Shown piece by piece: positions 50,201 through 60,846 of a stretch of DNA of 64,000 nucleotides. How positions within the stretch are numbered: position 1 is the stretch's first letter; every line of letters begins with the position of its first letter. Source of the stretch: Stropharia rugosoannulata (lineage: Eukaryota; Basidiomycota; Agaricomycetes; Agaricales; Strophariaceae); assembly GCA_028532985.1 (NCBI GenBank), contig JANCIK010000004.1, forward strand, positions 434,001 to 498,000. The letters run 5' to 3'. The translations under genes were made by a program, and so were the position numbers. Under the pieces are notes generated by a model that saw nothing but the letters and a program-made list of their open reading frames with translations, made no database searches and was not told the DNA's origin.

Positions 50201-51114
50201 CGACGAGACACATGCTCTGATCTTATGCTCGACAGCCGGGTTTACGCTCGGCCTCGTCTTGCTCTGGGAGAAGATGGGCATGTATGAGGACGTATTGCGG
50301 TTCTGGATGGATAAGCATAAGGAAGGAAATGACCCCACTGCGTCAGGCAAGGTCGTAGAACAGCTTATGTTATACGGCGCGGACCACCCACATTTGTATC
50401 CACTGGTGTTGAGGTTCTTGACGTCGACACCGGAATTGTTGGCTCGCCATCGGGATGATGTAAAGAGCATGCTGGAATACATCGACGAGGAACAACTTAT
50501 TCCTCCATTGGGTGTCATCCAGGTGCTCAGTAGGAACAGTGTTGCCAGTGTGGGCCTAGTTAAGGAATGGTTAATCAAGAGAATCACGGACAGCAGGAAC
50601 GAGATTCGTAATGTAATCATTATTTTCTTCTTTGACTTTCCATTGCTTGACGCTGATTGGGTTTCCTTAGGACCAAGAGTTGACCAAGTCATATCGGTCG
50701 GAAACGGCTGCAAAACGCAAATTGGTCGAGGAGCTTACTTCTACGGAAGAGCCCCGCGTGTTCAATGTTCGCTGTACAACTTGCATGGGCCAATTAGATT
50801 TGCCCAGCATACACTTCATGTGCGGTCATTCCTACCACCAACGGTCAGCACTTTATTCTTCCTCCCTTCTTTCAATAATTCGTTCTAACTTATTCTAACT
50901 CAATTCTCAAAGGTGTATTGCTGACAATGAGTCCGAATGTCCGGCATGTGTGCGTGAACACGCGGTTATTCGGGAGATCCGCCAAACGAATGAACGTTTA
51001 GCTGACCAACACGATGTGTTCTTGTCTGAGGTACAGGAGAATGGCTTTGAAGCGATTGCATCTGCGTATGGAAGGGGCGTTCTCAACGCGTCCAGATTAG
51101 AAGAGACTATCTAA
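47209..51114 (+). CDS. VPS11: Vps11/Pep5, RING subunit of HOPS and CORVET (1114 aa)
   Basis: Eleven exons: 47209-47286, 47343-47420, 47469-47645, 47701-47823, 47876-48347, 48407-48666, 48720-48953, 49016-49378, 49428-50612, 50671-50843 and 50913-51114; every junction keeps frame. Vps11 is a core subunit of the HOPS and CORVET tethers that drive fusion at vacuole and endosome. Seen: N-terminal WRQFTFFD and a WD-like beta-propeller to about residue 400 (IGLGDGTVILYRH, CATMDWN), a clathrin-heavy-chain-type helical repeat region (YGDHLYAKGDWDGAMAQYV, ARYGRALLQALP, RIYFPHFVDHLDQFVVFLE), and a C-terminal RING-H2 finger with Cys1025, Cys1028, Cys1041, His1043, His1046, Cys1049, Cys1057 and Cys1060. 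A Ser/Thr/Pro-rich insert (about 625-730) before the PHFVDH block is longer than I would expect. The N-terminal 26 residues are the least certain part. Confidence 0.96.
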
Positions 51115-51382
51115 GTAATACAGACTTCGGTAGTTTACTTTTTCTGTAGCTCATGGAGCTCATGGTCACCTCACTCTTTATTGGCGCGGATTTTTAATGC
51201 GACGGTTAAAACGTTAAAGGTTTAATTCATTAGTAAAAACAAGTCTGAGCCTTTGTGTTACAGAGTTCACGTGAAAGTATAAATTATAAAAAGCTTTGAT
51301 CAGATGCAAGTAATGTCACTGTGTCCCACTTTGAATCACTTCTTCCCTACCACCTCCTGTTCTTTCTTCACTCTTTCTTAAA
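51115..51382 (+). other. Short intergenic region between VPS11 and the CCCH gene
   Basis: 268 bp, AT-rich; must hold the VPS11 3' end and the promoter of the next gene. A TATAAATTATAAA-like stretch lies near 51278-51290. Confidence 0.4.
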
Positions 51383-53754
51383 TGCCTTTGATAAGATGCT
51401 ATGTATGTCAGTTAAACTTTGTACCAGATGACCAAACCTAATCATGAACGGCAATTCGTATTCTCCTTCCGGGCAATCGTTCCGCGCCATGCATAGTGGT
51501 ATAGCGAAGATGGATGGCCATTGAAGGGAAACGGCTGCCGCAGAAGTAACTGTGCTTTTATCCATCCCGACAACGAGCATTGGGAATCCGCGATCCCACC
51601 AAGTTACGTCCCAGCGTTTCTCAGAGACAGCAACAGTAGTAATCGCCACGAGACGTACAAAGGGGAGGATAGATCTCGGGATAGGGACAGGGACAGGGAC
51701 AGGGACAGAGAGAGAGATAGGGAAGACAATCGATGGCACAGGCACAATTCCAGGTCGCCCCGTCGCGAGAGGACCGCAGGGGGTCGTACACACCGACCGG
51801 GCTACAGTGAAAGGAGCCGCGAAAGGAGCCGCGAGCACTCGGAGTACGAGCGTTCCAGGGACAAGAGAATTATGGACGATGCTGAACATCGCTCTCAGCA
51901 CAGCCGGAATGTTTCGCACTCTTCCATAGGATCGTCTATCAAAATGGCCCCGCATCCCCCCACAGACGCAGCCCCGACAAGCTCTAAATCGGGCAATTTA
52001 CCTGTGGACCATGCTCCCGTCGCGTCAACGAATATGCCATCTACTAGGGCCGGGGGCCGTGACCTTCCGTTAATGGGTAGCGATACTACCGCAAGTGGTC
52101 CGAGCCAAAATAGCATTTCGGTGGGCATGCTTATCGCATTTTGCTTTTTTACATAATGGTATATAAATCAACTCGTTTAGATGGCCGCACGCCCACCGGT
52201 TCCTGCACCTGCACAGTCAACATCCATGCCACCGCCCCCACCACCGCCCTCTGCACAGCCTATGCAACCGGTCCTACCGTTACCATCAGTTCCTGAAGGG
52301 CTGAGGCTCGTCCCGCCTCCTCCTCCGCCCCCAGAACCGTCAGAGGAGGAAAAGGCAAAGATTTGGGATTTACGGGTCAAGTAAGCATTTACTGAGTCAC
52401 TGTGCATTTTCTCGTTGACCTTGTCTTTTGCGAAGGCTCCTGTCCGAATCCGCAAAAGCGTACGAACTCTGGCAAACACAAGAAGACGAATACCAGTCTG
52501 CCCTAACAGCAACTCAAAGCAACTTCTTTACGGCGCTGCGAACGGAGGACCAGGCGCGGCTCACTGGCCAACTGGCAACTCTGGCACAGAAGCGCGATGA
52601 GGCAAAACACGAGTACGAAAACGTGCAAAAAAGGATTCTGAACGAAGCTTCTTGGCCAGCCGCGCCACCGCAGATTCTACCTGAGGATCGGGCGCGACAC
52701 TTCGAACTAGTAAAATATGTTAATGTGCTCAATAGCAACGTCGAAAAGATGAAGAAGTTGCTCGGGGATATCACTACCGTACATAAGCCCCCCGAACGAC
52801 TTTTCCTCCCCTCAGATTCAGACGACGAGGACGTTGTGATGATGGATCTCGACGAGCCTGTTCCGGGTACAAGCAGCAATGCGCCATTGACCAGGAAGCG
52901 ACGGCGTACTGGTGACCCGGGCGACGACATCAGAGGTTACAGAGAAGACATGCCGACGCAAAAGGACCTTGATGAAGTCCGCGACCAGCTCCTAGTCTTT
53001 GACGATCAACTCAGACGACTGCAGAATGAATATAATCATTTTGAAACTGATATCAAGGCCAGTCTTGATGATGCCGTCGACGACAAGGTGAAAGAAATCG
53101 AAAGGGCTAGATTGAAGAAACAGGCCGCACGAGACAAGCAGAGGAACGAGGAGGACGCTAAGACGAAACTATTAATAGAAGACACCCAGAAAAAGGTGGC
53201 CGATGCAGATAAAGATATAACTGAACTGAGCACAGAGGTATCGGACTTGACCCTCAAAGTTGATGAACTTTCTGTCAAGGTAGACGAGGCACGGAAGACA
53301 AAAGATAACAGCCTCCAGAGGATGGAAGAGGTACGAACTTTTCACGTTTCCAACTTTCAAGTGTATCTAACACTCGTTAATTTCTTCTCAGATCAATAAA
53401 CGGTTACAAAAGTACACGGATATGCAACAAACAAATGCGAACACTATCGAGGCGCTGAACAGTGCCGTCCAAGCATATCTTACACGGCCTCCTTCACCAG
53501 TGGCTCCTCCCGTACCCGTCGCCCCGTCCATACTTCTTGAATCGCTTAGAGAGCCACTCATTGATGTCTTGAGGAAGGAGATGAAGCCTCTGGTGGAGCA
53601 AGTGCGCAAGAACACGGAAGATCTTGTCAAAGAGAAAAATGAAGTGCTGTTCACGACCACCTGGGCCAAGGTCGTACAGACACTCAATGTGCTGAAGAAG
53701 GTGCAAGAGAGCATCGAGCGTGGGGGACAGGGTCAGAGCCAGGTCGCGCATTAG
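51383..53754 (+). CDS. CCCH zinc-finger and coiled-coil protein (about 700 aa)
   Basis: Five exons: 51383-51403, 51497-52120, 52181-52380, 52436-53330 and 53392-53754. The last three introns (55-61 nt) are certain; the first (93 nt) was chosen because it gives MPLIRCY joined to WYSEDGWPLKGNGCRRSNC. The finger GCRRSNCAFIHP has C-x4-C-x3-H as in RNA-binding CCCH fingers, but the first cysteine (Cys6) would be 14 residues before the next instead of 7-9, so the 5' end may be mis-modelled. Then follow an Arg-Asp repeat tract (about residues 58-78, from tandem GGGACA units), RS-like dipeptides, Pro runs (PPPPPPP), a long coiled coil (about 290-590) with a basic RKRRRTGD patch, and a helical tail. 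RNA-processing function is inferred from CCCH plus RD/RS tracts. Confidence 0.75.
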
Positions 53755-54207
53755 AGTGAGGCTCGACGTATTTGTTGAATAGTCCGTCGGTCGGCGTTAT
53801 ATGCAAACAGTATGATTGTCGGTGCCCCCTTGTTTTTTAATCCAACAAATTGTACTACCAGACCCTGTATTTTTTGTCATTTATTGTGCACATTTATCAT
53901 TTGTTTATCATCTATCGTTCGTTTGTTCCAAGTTTGGACCGAGCTAAGTAAAAACCAGTGTGCATGTTTGGTGCTATAAAGTGTAATTAAGCTTGTATAT
54001 CACCTCGAGTTGTATAGGCGACGCTCACTGCAAGTTTTCTTGCTTCAACTTCTTTGCAACTTCTTGTTGACAAGAAGTCAACAAGTTCCCGTCTTGTCGC
54101 CATCCCCGACTCCCTCTTTGGAGCAGCCTGGTCTCGTGACATGAACGTCGCGTTGTCTCGGACTTGGGGGCAAAAATCCAGTTGGGTTGGGTATGTAACG
54201 AACTGCC
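53755..54207 (+). other. Intergenic region upstream of the second F-box-like gene
   Basis: T-rich 3' flank of the CCCH gene, then the promoter of the gene at 54208. A TATAAA at 53975-53980 is a candidate element but is far from the start codon. An earlier ATG at 54141 opens a frame to 54224 that would need a 95-nt intron; I prefer the 17-nt exon starting at 54208. Confidence 0.45.
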
Positions 54208-55504
54208 ATGTCTATACACTTTTTGTAAGTCCGTTGAACATCTCCTTCAAATATTCTTCTTTTATGTTTTTGATGCGTTTGTCAGACCTTCTACAAGCGA
54301 TGACTTCCTCTTAGACGCACTGCCGGCCGCGGACCTGTTGAAATACTCCCGCACCAGCAAATCTGCGCATTCCATCGTGAAGGGATACATGGCGCGCGTT
54401 TTTCGTGTGGACGCACTTCTCTCTCGCTACTTTCAGACTCAAGAAGTTGCTCGCTTTCGCGAATTGCAGTTCTTAACTGGTACCCTCATATCAGGCTCGA
54501 CGGCGTTGCAATTCTTTGACCGCGGAGCGTATCCTGAATCGGATCTTGACTTGTACACAGAGCATAAATGTTGTCGATCTCTAGCACAATGGCTACTTGA
54601 GATTGGCTACAAATATGCGCCACTGCCCGAGTCTCCCAAGGTCGATTCTCTGGATAAGGCGTTTGCTCAGAACCCGCCTGAGAAGGAGTACTCCCCCAGT
54701 TTCATCGCGCAGCAGACTTTATCAACTACGGATTATAACAGGTCTCTTTTCACATTCAATTTTGAGAAGCATAACCCGTACCGTAAAATTCAGTTGATCA
54801 CCTCACTGACAACGCCCATGCAACGAATCCTTCAATTTCATTCTAGTACGCTCTTCGCCTACTGTGTACTGCGTTCAAGCTCTAATCCTTCGCAGCATGT
54901 GTAATGAACATCATCTCCTACGAAAAAGCCTATGCCCTTTTCCCTCGTGCTACACTTCAGGAGCGGCGGTCTCTGTTATGCTATGATGACAAAAATGAAT
55001 TTAGGGACAAAGCGATCAAGAAATATACCGACCGTGGCTGGACATTTATTCGTGCTTCAGGTTTGGAGCTTGAGGAAAGGAAGGCACTGTCTTCCTCTTT
55101 TGCATTCGGAAATCGCTATGTTGGCGATCGCTCCTGTTGGACTTTACCTCTCCATCCTCCTGTACACCTGCCTCAGGGATATGTAGAAACAAACTCCTGG
55201 ACCGCTTCTCTTGGAAACCGCAAGCATCCGGTGATGATATATGCGCCTATTGCGGAGAAGAAATTGAAGTTTAGCTATATCTTGAACTTTTCCGAGTACA
55301 GCGATATCAAGGCGTATATCCGTGGCCGTGTGAGGATGTTGGAAGAGAGTGACGGTCCACATAGTAAAATGTAAGTCCGCCATTTCAAGTGGTTCTGAAT
55401 CGTATTCTGAGCAAAACAGTATGCTTGACGATGCGTTGCGACTCGCAACTATTGCATACCGGAACGATGTAGAGGAAGAGATAGAGTCGATGAATGCAGG
55501 ATAG
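54208..55504 (+). CDS. F-box-like protein with a nucleotidyltransferase-like core, copy 2 (378 aa)
   Basis: Four exons: 54208-54224 (17 nt), 54286-54845 (560 nt), 54896-55370 and 55420-55504, summing to an exact frame. Exons 1 and 2 have exactly the lengths of copy 1 (44299-45513), and alignment runs without gaps for the first 100 residues: LLDALPAADLLKYSRTSKSA (F-box-like), then LISGSTALQFFDRGAYPESD with Gly-Ser at 76-77 and Asp-x-Asp at 92/94, as in Pol-beta-type nucleotidyltransferases. Later shared words include IQLITSLTTPMQRILQFHSS, EKAYALFPRATL, DRGWTFIR, CWTLPL and ETNSWTAS. The C-terminal exon (DDALRLATIAYRNDVEEEIE) has no counterpart in copy 1. Opposite orientation and 9 kb distance mean an old dispersed duplication. 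Catalytic activity is untested inference. Confidence 0.88.
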
Positions 55505-55644
55505 CGTTTACGCCAAGGTGAGAGGGGCTCTATAATGCATTCATATACTATGACATGCTTGTATTTTGTATGCATCACTCACGTCACTGATTTCACCTTA
55601 GGCGCTTTCCTCATATTTCCTATGAGTTGAATTTATTTTGTCAA

Positions 55645-57501
55645 TTAGCTGGAATTAATCGTAGCAGTACTCGCATATACAATATTAGGGCGTTGTGAAT
55701 GATTCGTTAAAAAAACGAGAGGATGGTCATTGTCCATGTCTGTGCCTAACTCCTCCGCATAAGGCCGATAGTAAACCTCTCGTAGATTGAGGATAAGTCG
55801 CGACCCCAGCATCGTAGTAAAGAAAATCGGAACAACAAATAGAGCATGAGCAATATCCCGCTACATGGATGGATCAGTATAATGATCGGTAAGGCCAAGA
55901 GAAAAGCATACATCTAACTTTACATAGCTTAAAAGCTCGATTGCACAGATCACAGTAGCTCTATAAATTAATTGTATCAGCGTTTGACGCACAATTTCAA
56001 AGGAGCATGATTGCGCTACTCACATGAAAGGGAAAGTGATACTGTCGCGAAACAGGACGTATGCCAGAGATGGAGTGCGTGTCGATCCTGGTAGGTGTCG
56101 CGACGTGTGGAAACCGCCGAGACCTTTGTGGTATTTTATTCCGAGTGACAGAGCGAAGTAGAAAATGAGCATTTCAAAGAGGAGAACGGGAATCCAAAGG
56201 GTAAACATCCAGTTGGGATATGCATCACCCGAGCACAGACGCATCTCGAGTTTCGTCATCTCGGAGAGGACAGTGTCAGCTAAGGGAAAGACGGCAAGTT
56301 AGTAGATTGTACTCGACTGCATCATGGGTTTTGCTCACCAGTAATTTCAGGAAGTTCCATGAGCTTCTTAGCGGCATATCGAGCCGCCATGCAGTAGATC
56401 GTAACGTTGGTAGTGACCTCCACTATCAGCGCACATACAATGATCGTCATAACTCTTCTATCATGGGAGTACATGCTAGAAACGCGGCAGACCATAATCC
56501 CTAAATAGTATAGAGGTCAATTTTCGAAATAATGCTATGAGATCTTCGAAAAGTCTGCAGACCTTGCATACACAAGAGAACAATGTCCGAAAGTATTCCA
56601 AATGCAATGTAGTAGTGACCACCTGCAATAGAGAGAATGAGTGCCCGACATTAAATTTAAATTGATTGCTTGCAGTTACGTACAACTGTGGACGGAAGAA
56701 ACAACGTAAGTGCATGATCAATTGAAGGAGTACAGTGTGATTCTCACCTAGCTGTCTGTTTTAATTGCGTTGTATTTATCACTCAGTCAGTGGATCATGT
56801 CGCCAAAAGCAAGCGTGTCCAGTTCACCTCTATAGACGTCCCAGTTAGACGTTGTATTTGGACTGGATACATATAGTCAGAAAAGAGCGGTGAAGTATTT
56901 CTGGTCGTCTACCCACAAACGGCAGAATAGCTGGGAGGCCCCGAATATACATGGCATGAACGTCAAAATTATCGTTTAGATAGATATTTTGCAACTGACA
57001 TCTGCGTTCCCAAGCCGGCATAGCGCGTCTGTTTACCCCTCAGGTACGACCATTAGATCAAATTTAGTGTATTTAACTCACAATAAAGAAGAGCAGGTGG
57101 ACCAGGTTGAATTTTGGCCGTTTCTTCCGATGACATCAATGCGTTAACAGCCTCGTTTCTTAAATCCTTCATGAAATCACTCACCCAGACGACATCGACC
57201 TGCAGAAAGCCATAAAATTTAACACCGATTCTTGCTTGTTGTTATGATGGGCGAACTCACCTCACTTTCAAATGTTGATACTTTTAGGGACACATATGTT
57301 AATTTCTCGCAAGTTTGTCATTGTCGCAGTACGTACCATAATCGAATACAGCACAAGTGGCCGCCGCGACTGGAATAGTCAAAAAATTACAGTCAGCGTA
57401 AGGCGACAGCCGGAAAAAAGACAACCAGGTGTCGTACCATATACATAAGATACCCATGTAGACCCAGCTAACAAGTCCGTGTACTCCTTTCCAGCCTCCA
57501 T
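55645..57501 (-). CDS. DUF6533-type multi-pass membrane protein, copy A
   Basis: At least twelve minus-strand exons: 57438-57501, 57337-57369, 57261-57280, 57185-57199 (15 nt), 57082-57123, 57000-57028, 56913-56930 (18 nt), 56828-56862, then an unresolved join (possibly a 6-nt exon at 56680-56685), 56563-56622, 56339-56500, 56024-56279, 55912-55960 and 55645-55860. The N-terminal AVFDYVSTFESEVDVVW and KRPKFNLVHLLFFI words are those of the DUF6533 domain of mushroom membrane proteins, followed by further hydrophobic helices (IAFGILSDIVLLCMQG, IPVLLFEMLIFYFALSLGI, ALFVVPIFFTTMLGSRLIL) giving about seven TM segments. A receptor-like role is often guessed from topology; no ligand or partner is known. 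The neighbouring copy B has the same exon plan. Confidence 0.8.
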
Positions 57502-58977
57502 CTGCCCGCAAAGGGGCCCCGTGGAGGGTATTCTGAGCTTGCGGAAGGGATAAGGGAGAGTGGACGCTGAAGGAAGGAAGGTGAAGGCCCCGATTTGCGC
57601 GACAATGGGGGTTGCAGTAAATATACAATTTCAAGCCGTTCGTCGCATCGCAAATCAAATTTGGGATTGTGCCACAAATGGCTGTTTCCGCCAGGCACTG
57701 TCCCGGGATAGGGGTGCCCGTACCACAGTATGTACGTACATAACTCTCTGTAACTCGATGGCTCCGCCTTGTTTTGTGGGTGGTTAGATCAATCCAGGTA
57801 CTAGTCAGTGGTCACGAACATGACTCCTCGCTGTGAGGTCCGTTCGGAGAGTTCCGGTGACCAGAGTCAACATGTCGTGGGTTGAAGCTTGAAGGTCTCC
57901 TGAGGCACAAAATGTGTTGTCCAGCGTCCGTTTTGCTCCTTTGCTACTACTGACCAATTTGAATGTAAAAAGGTGACCCTTCGATATTACCATTGTACCA
58001 ATGCTAAGAATGGTTCCGTAAACTGGTGCCTATTTCTTGCTGGGCATTACACAGAGTTTAGGACAAAATACGCAACGGACGGATAGGAGGCATAACCGAG
58101 GGAGTTCAACTTGAATTATGATTTCGGTTATTTAATTGATCCCTTGCATACTAGAGGCGTTATAATCGGTCTTCATAAAACTGAAGGTTCAAGAAACATT
58201 TGGGAGGTAGGTAGGGTCTCCAGTATTTCCTAAATCACGACGGGTAATCAGCGATATCATTTATGCAATTATTCTCATTTATCCCAAAGTTCTCATGCTT
58301 CTGTGTGTACACGTCTTTTGCATGCTTATAGAATGCTTCTTTCCCCTTCTGGCGAAGATTAGGCGCCCATTCAGCGCTCAGCACGGACCCACTGCATTAC
58401 GGTCTGTACGTAAGAATTTGTAACCCTCGATAACGTCTATGTATATGATGGCGTTATATAGCGCTGGTCGTCACAGGTTGAAGATGCTATTCATGACACA
58501 AGCTGATGATAGCGGGGATGAAGGATATCCGCGTCGTTGTGCCTATTGGGTTTCGTAATCTGTTTGTCAGACTGATTCAGGGCCTGAGATGACCTGAGGC
58601 CAGGTTGATGATATGTCAATCTAAAACGACACATGCAATATCATGAAGTAGTGATACACAAAATTGTGATTTGATCAATTGAACTTTGAATCGCAGTTGA
58701 CCTGGCGGTGGTGGACGTCTGAATTCGCTGAAGCTCCTGCTCACCTTTGTCCTCATACATTAGGACTTGGCGACTAATGGGCTGTGCACCTGGCCGGGGT
58801 TGATGTGGATGAATATTGCCTTGTCATTTGAAGCAATCCGCAGTGAACGCCGTAGGTAGACCGTTATGTTCGCCACCACGGAACCTAGAAGATAAACCTG
58901 CCGATGTACCCTATACACGTACCTGCTAGGTTCACTCATCTTAAGGAATTATATAAGTGACTGCTCTGCAAAGATCA
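57502..58977 (+). other. Intergenic region between the two DUF6533 genes
   Basis: Contains the promoter of copy A (minus strand) and the 3' flank of copy B. Short frames have no family motif. Nothing else is seen. Confidence 0.5.
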
Positions 58978-60846
58978 TCAATGTTCATATCCTTTCGCCA
59001 CACTGGCCGACGAATATATCACAGTACCAGTCCCGCCAAGCCGTGAATGAGAAGGGTCCGTCAGAAACACGAGCGGATGCTCGTTATTTTCGTCGGCATC
59101 TATAGTCTCTAACTCCTCCTCATATGGACGGTAGTAAACCTCTCGGAGGTTAAGGATAAGTCGCGAGCCCAGCATTGTGGTAAGGAACGGTGGAACTGCG
59201 AACAATGCATGGGCAACGTTGCGCTGCGGGAAAGGGGTTGTCAGCCACAAACACGAAAATCAGAAAAGGTAACGGACGTCTAGTTTGATATAACACAACA
59301 GCTCAAACACACAGATCAAAGCGGCACTATTCCAAGTTCTCTTAGTAGGTACAATTTTGAGGTAAGTTTTGAAAGAAAGACGCACAACAAAGGAAACACA
59401 ATGCTATCCCGGAACAGCACGTAGGCAAGTGACGGCCTGCGGGAAGTTCCTGGTAAGTGTCCTGTCAGTGAGTGCAGATGCCCGAGCCCACGATGATACT
59501 TGAGGCCCAGGGCAAGTGCGTAGTAGAAAATGATCAACTCGAAGAAAAGAACAGGAATCCAGAGTGTGAACATCCACGGTGGATATTCATTTCCGGAGCA
59601 TATCCGCATCTCCAGCTTCGTGAACTCTGAAGGCTCTTCAGCACCTGCTCTCGTCGTCAGACCTAAGGGCACGGTGGGATAAAGGGGATATGTATTGACT
59701 CACCCACATCTTCCAGCCCTGTGCTCATGACACGCGATCCAAGGATGTTGATTGTTATGTTGGTGGCGATTTCCAGTATCAATCCAACAGACAAGATGGT
59801 GATTACGCGCTTGTCGTGTGAGTACATACTAGAGATGCGAAACATCATGATTCCTGGTATTAAACGGTGAGATAGGCTTCCTGGGAGGAATTTAAGACCA
59901 AGCAACCTTGCATGCAGAACAGAACAAGACTGCCGAGAACAAAGGAAACAACGGAAGCAATTTGGCCTATTCCAGTGAATGAGTTGCTGGGAAATAGTAA
60001 TCTTGTGTCGAACTTACAGCTAAAAAGAGTAACGGTTAACGTAGCTTAGACCTTTAAAAATATATACGCACGATTTCAACTGTTTTCACCAATTGCCAAG
60101 TTAATCCAAACTCCTCTTAGAGCTGCAGGTTAACGCGGGACGTACATCTACGGTTGTGTTCCTCAAACGCTGAATGTTAACTACAACAGCGTCAAATACG
60201 AGAGCCAAGCAAGATTTAAATATGACGTACATATAGCCGTATAGCTGAGAAATACCAACCACAATCTCAATCCTTAAGTTACCCACATTGCGTAGTAAAT
60301 AATGGGCTTACACTTGCACCCCGACGCCAGCATAGCGGGTCTATTCAACTCGTATGTCAGCGAGAAACCTGTAAAGAAACGGATGTCTTACAATAAAGAA
60401 GAGGAGTTGCACCATGTTCCATTTGGGCCGTTTCTGCAAAGAACAAGTTTTTATGAGAATAGTGAAATATTGATCATAGAGCACCGAATGAAGACTCACC
60501 CAAACGACTTCTATCTGAAGAAGTGAACATAGATTTGTATGTTAAAAGGGTGCTCCCTCAACTCGGCAACAGCGTTACACACCTCACTCTCGAGCGTGGC
60601 GACTGTTCAGATACAAGCATTAGATTTAAGCCAAAGCGCAGCAAAAGGAAGACGTACTGTAGTCGAAGACCGCTAAGGTGGTCATAGCCACTGTGTGTAC
60701 TCAAACGCGTCAACAACCGCTCATGTCCACCTTGCCCTCCACACCCTGGCGACTGGCTAGAAATTAGAAGTATGGGACTTACGATATACATATGATACCA
60801 TGTACGTCCCTGCCAACAGATCGGTGTACTCCGAATCCGCCTCCAT
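58978..60846 (-). CDS. DUF6533-type multi-pass membrane protein, copy B
   Basis: Minus-strand gene with the exon plan of copy A. Exon 1 is 60783-60846 (64 nt, MEADSEYTDLLAGTYMVSY); then exons near 60660 (LAMTTLAVFDY), 60600 (IATLESE), 60500 (IEVVW, 15 nt), 60430 (KRPKWNMVQLLFFI), 60325 (TRYAGVGVQ) and 60215 (YTAIC, 18 nt); after an unresolved stretch, 59907-59966, 59704-59853, 59386-59662, 59278-59326 and 58978-59223. The last exons read MQGIMMFRISSMYSHDKRV, TKLEMRICSGNEYPPWMFTL, SLAYVLFRDSIVFP and MLGSRLILNLREVYYRPYEE, closely matching copy A. One donor is GTCCGT. Around 60060-60170 the frame is interrupted in every reading I tried, so either small exons were missed or this copy carries a lesion. 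Membrane protein of unknown function. Confidence 0.75.

Noticed and set aside
54141..54190. Alternative first exon (ATG 54141) for the second F-box-like gene
   Set aside because: It needs a 95-nt intron, longer than nearly all others here, whereas the 17-nt exon at 54208 exactly matches copy 1 in length and phase.
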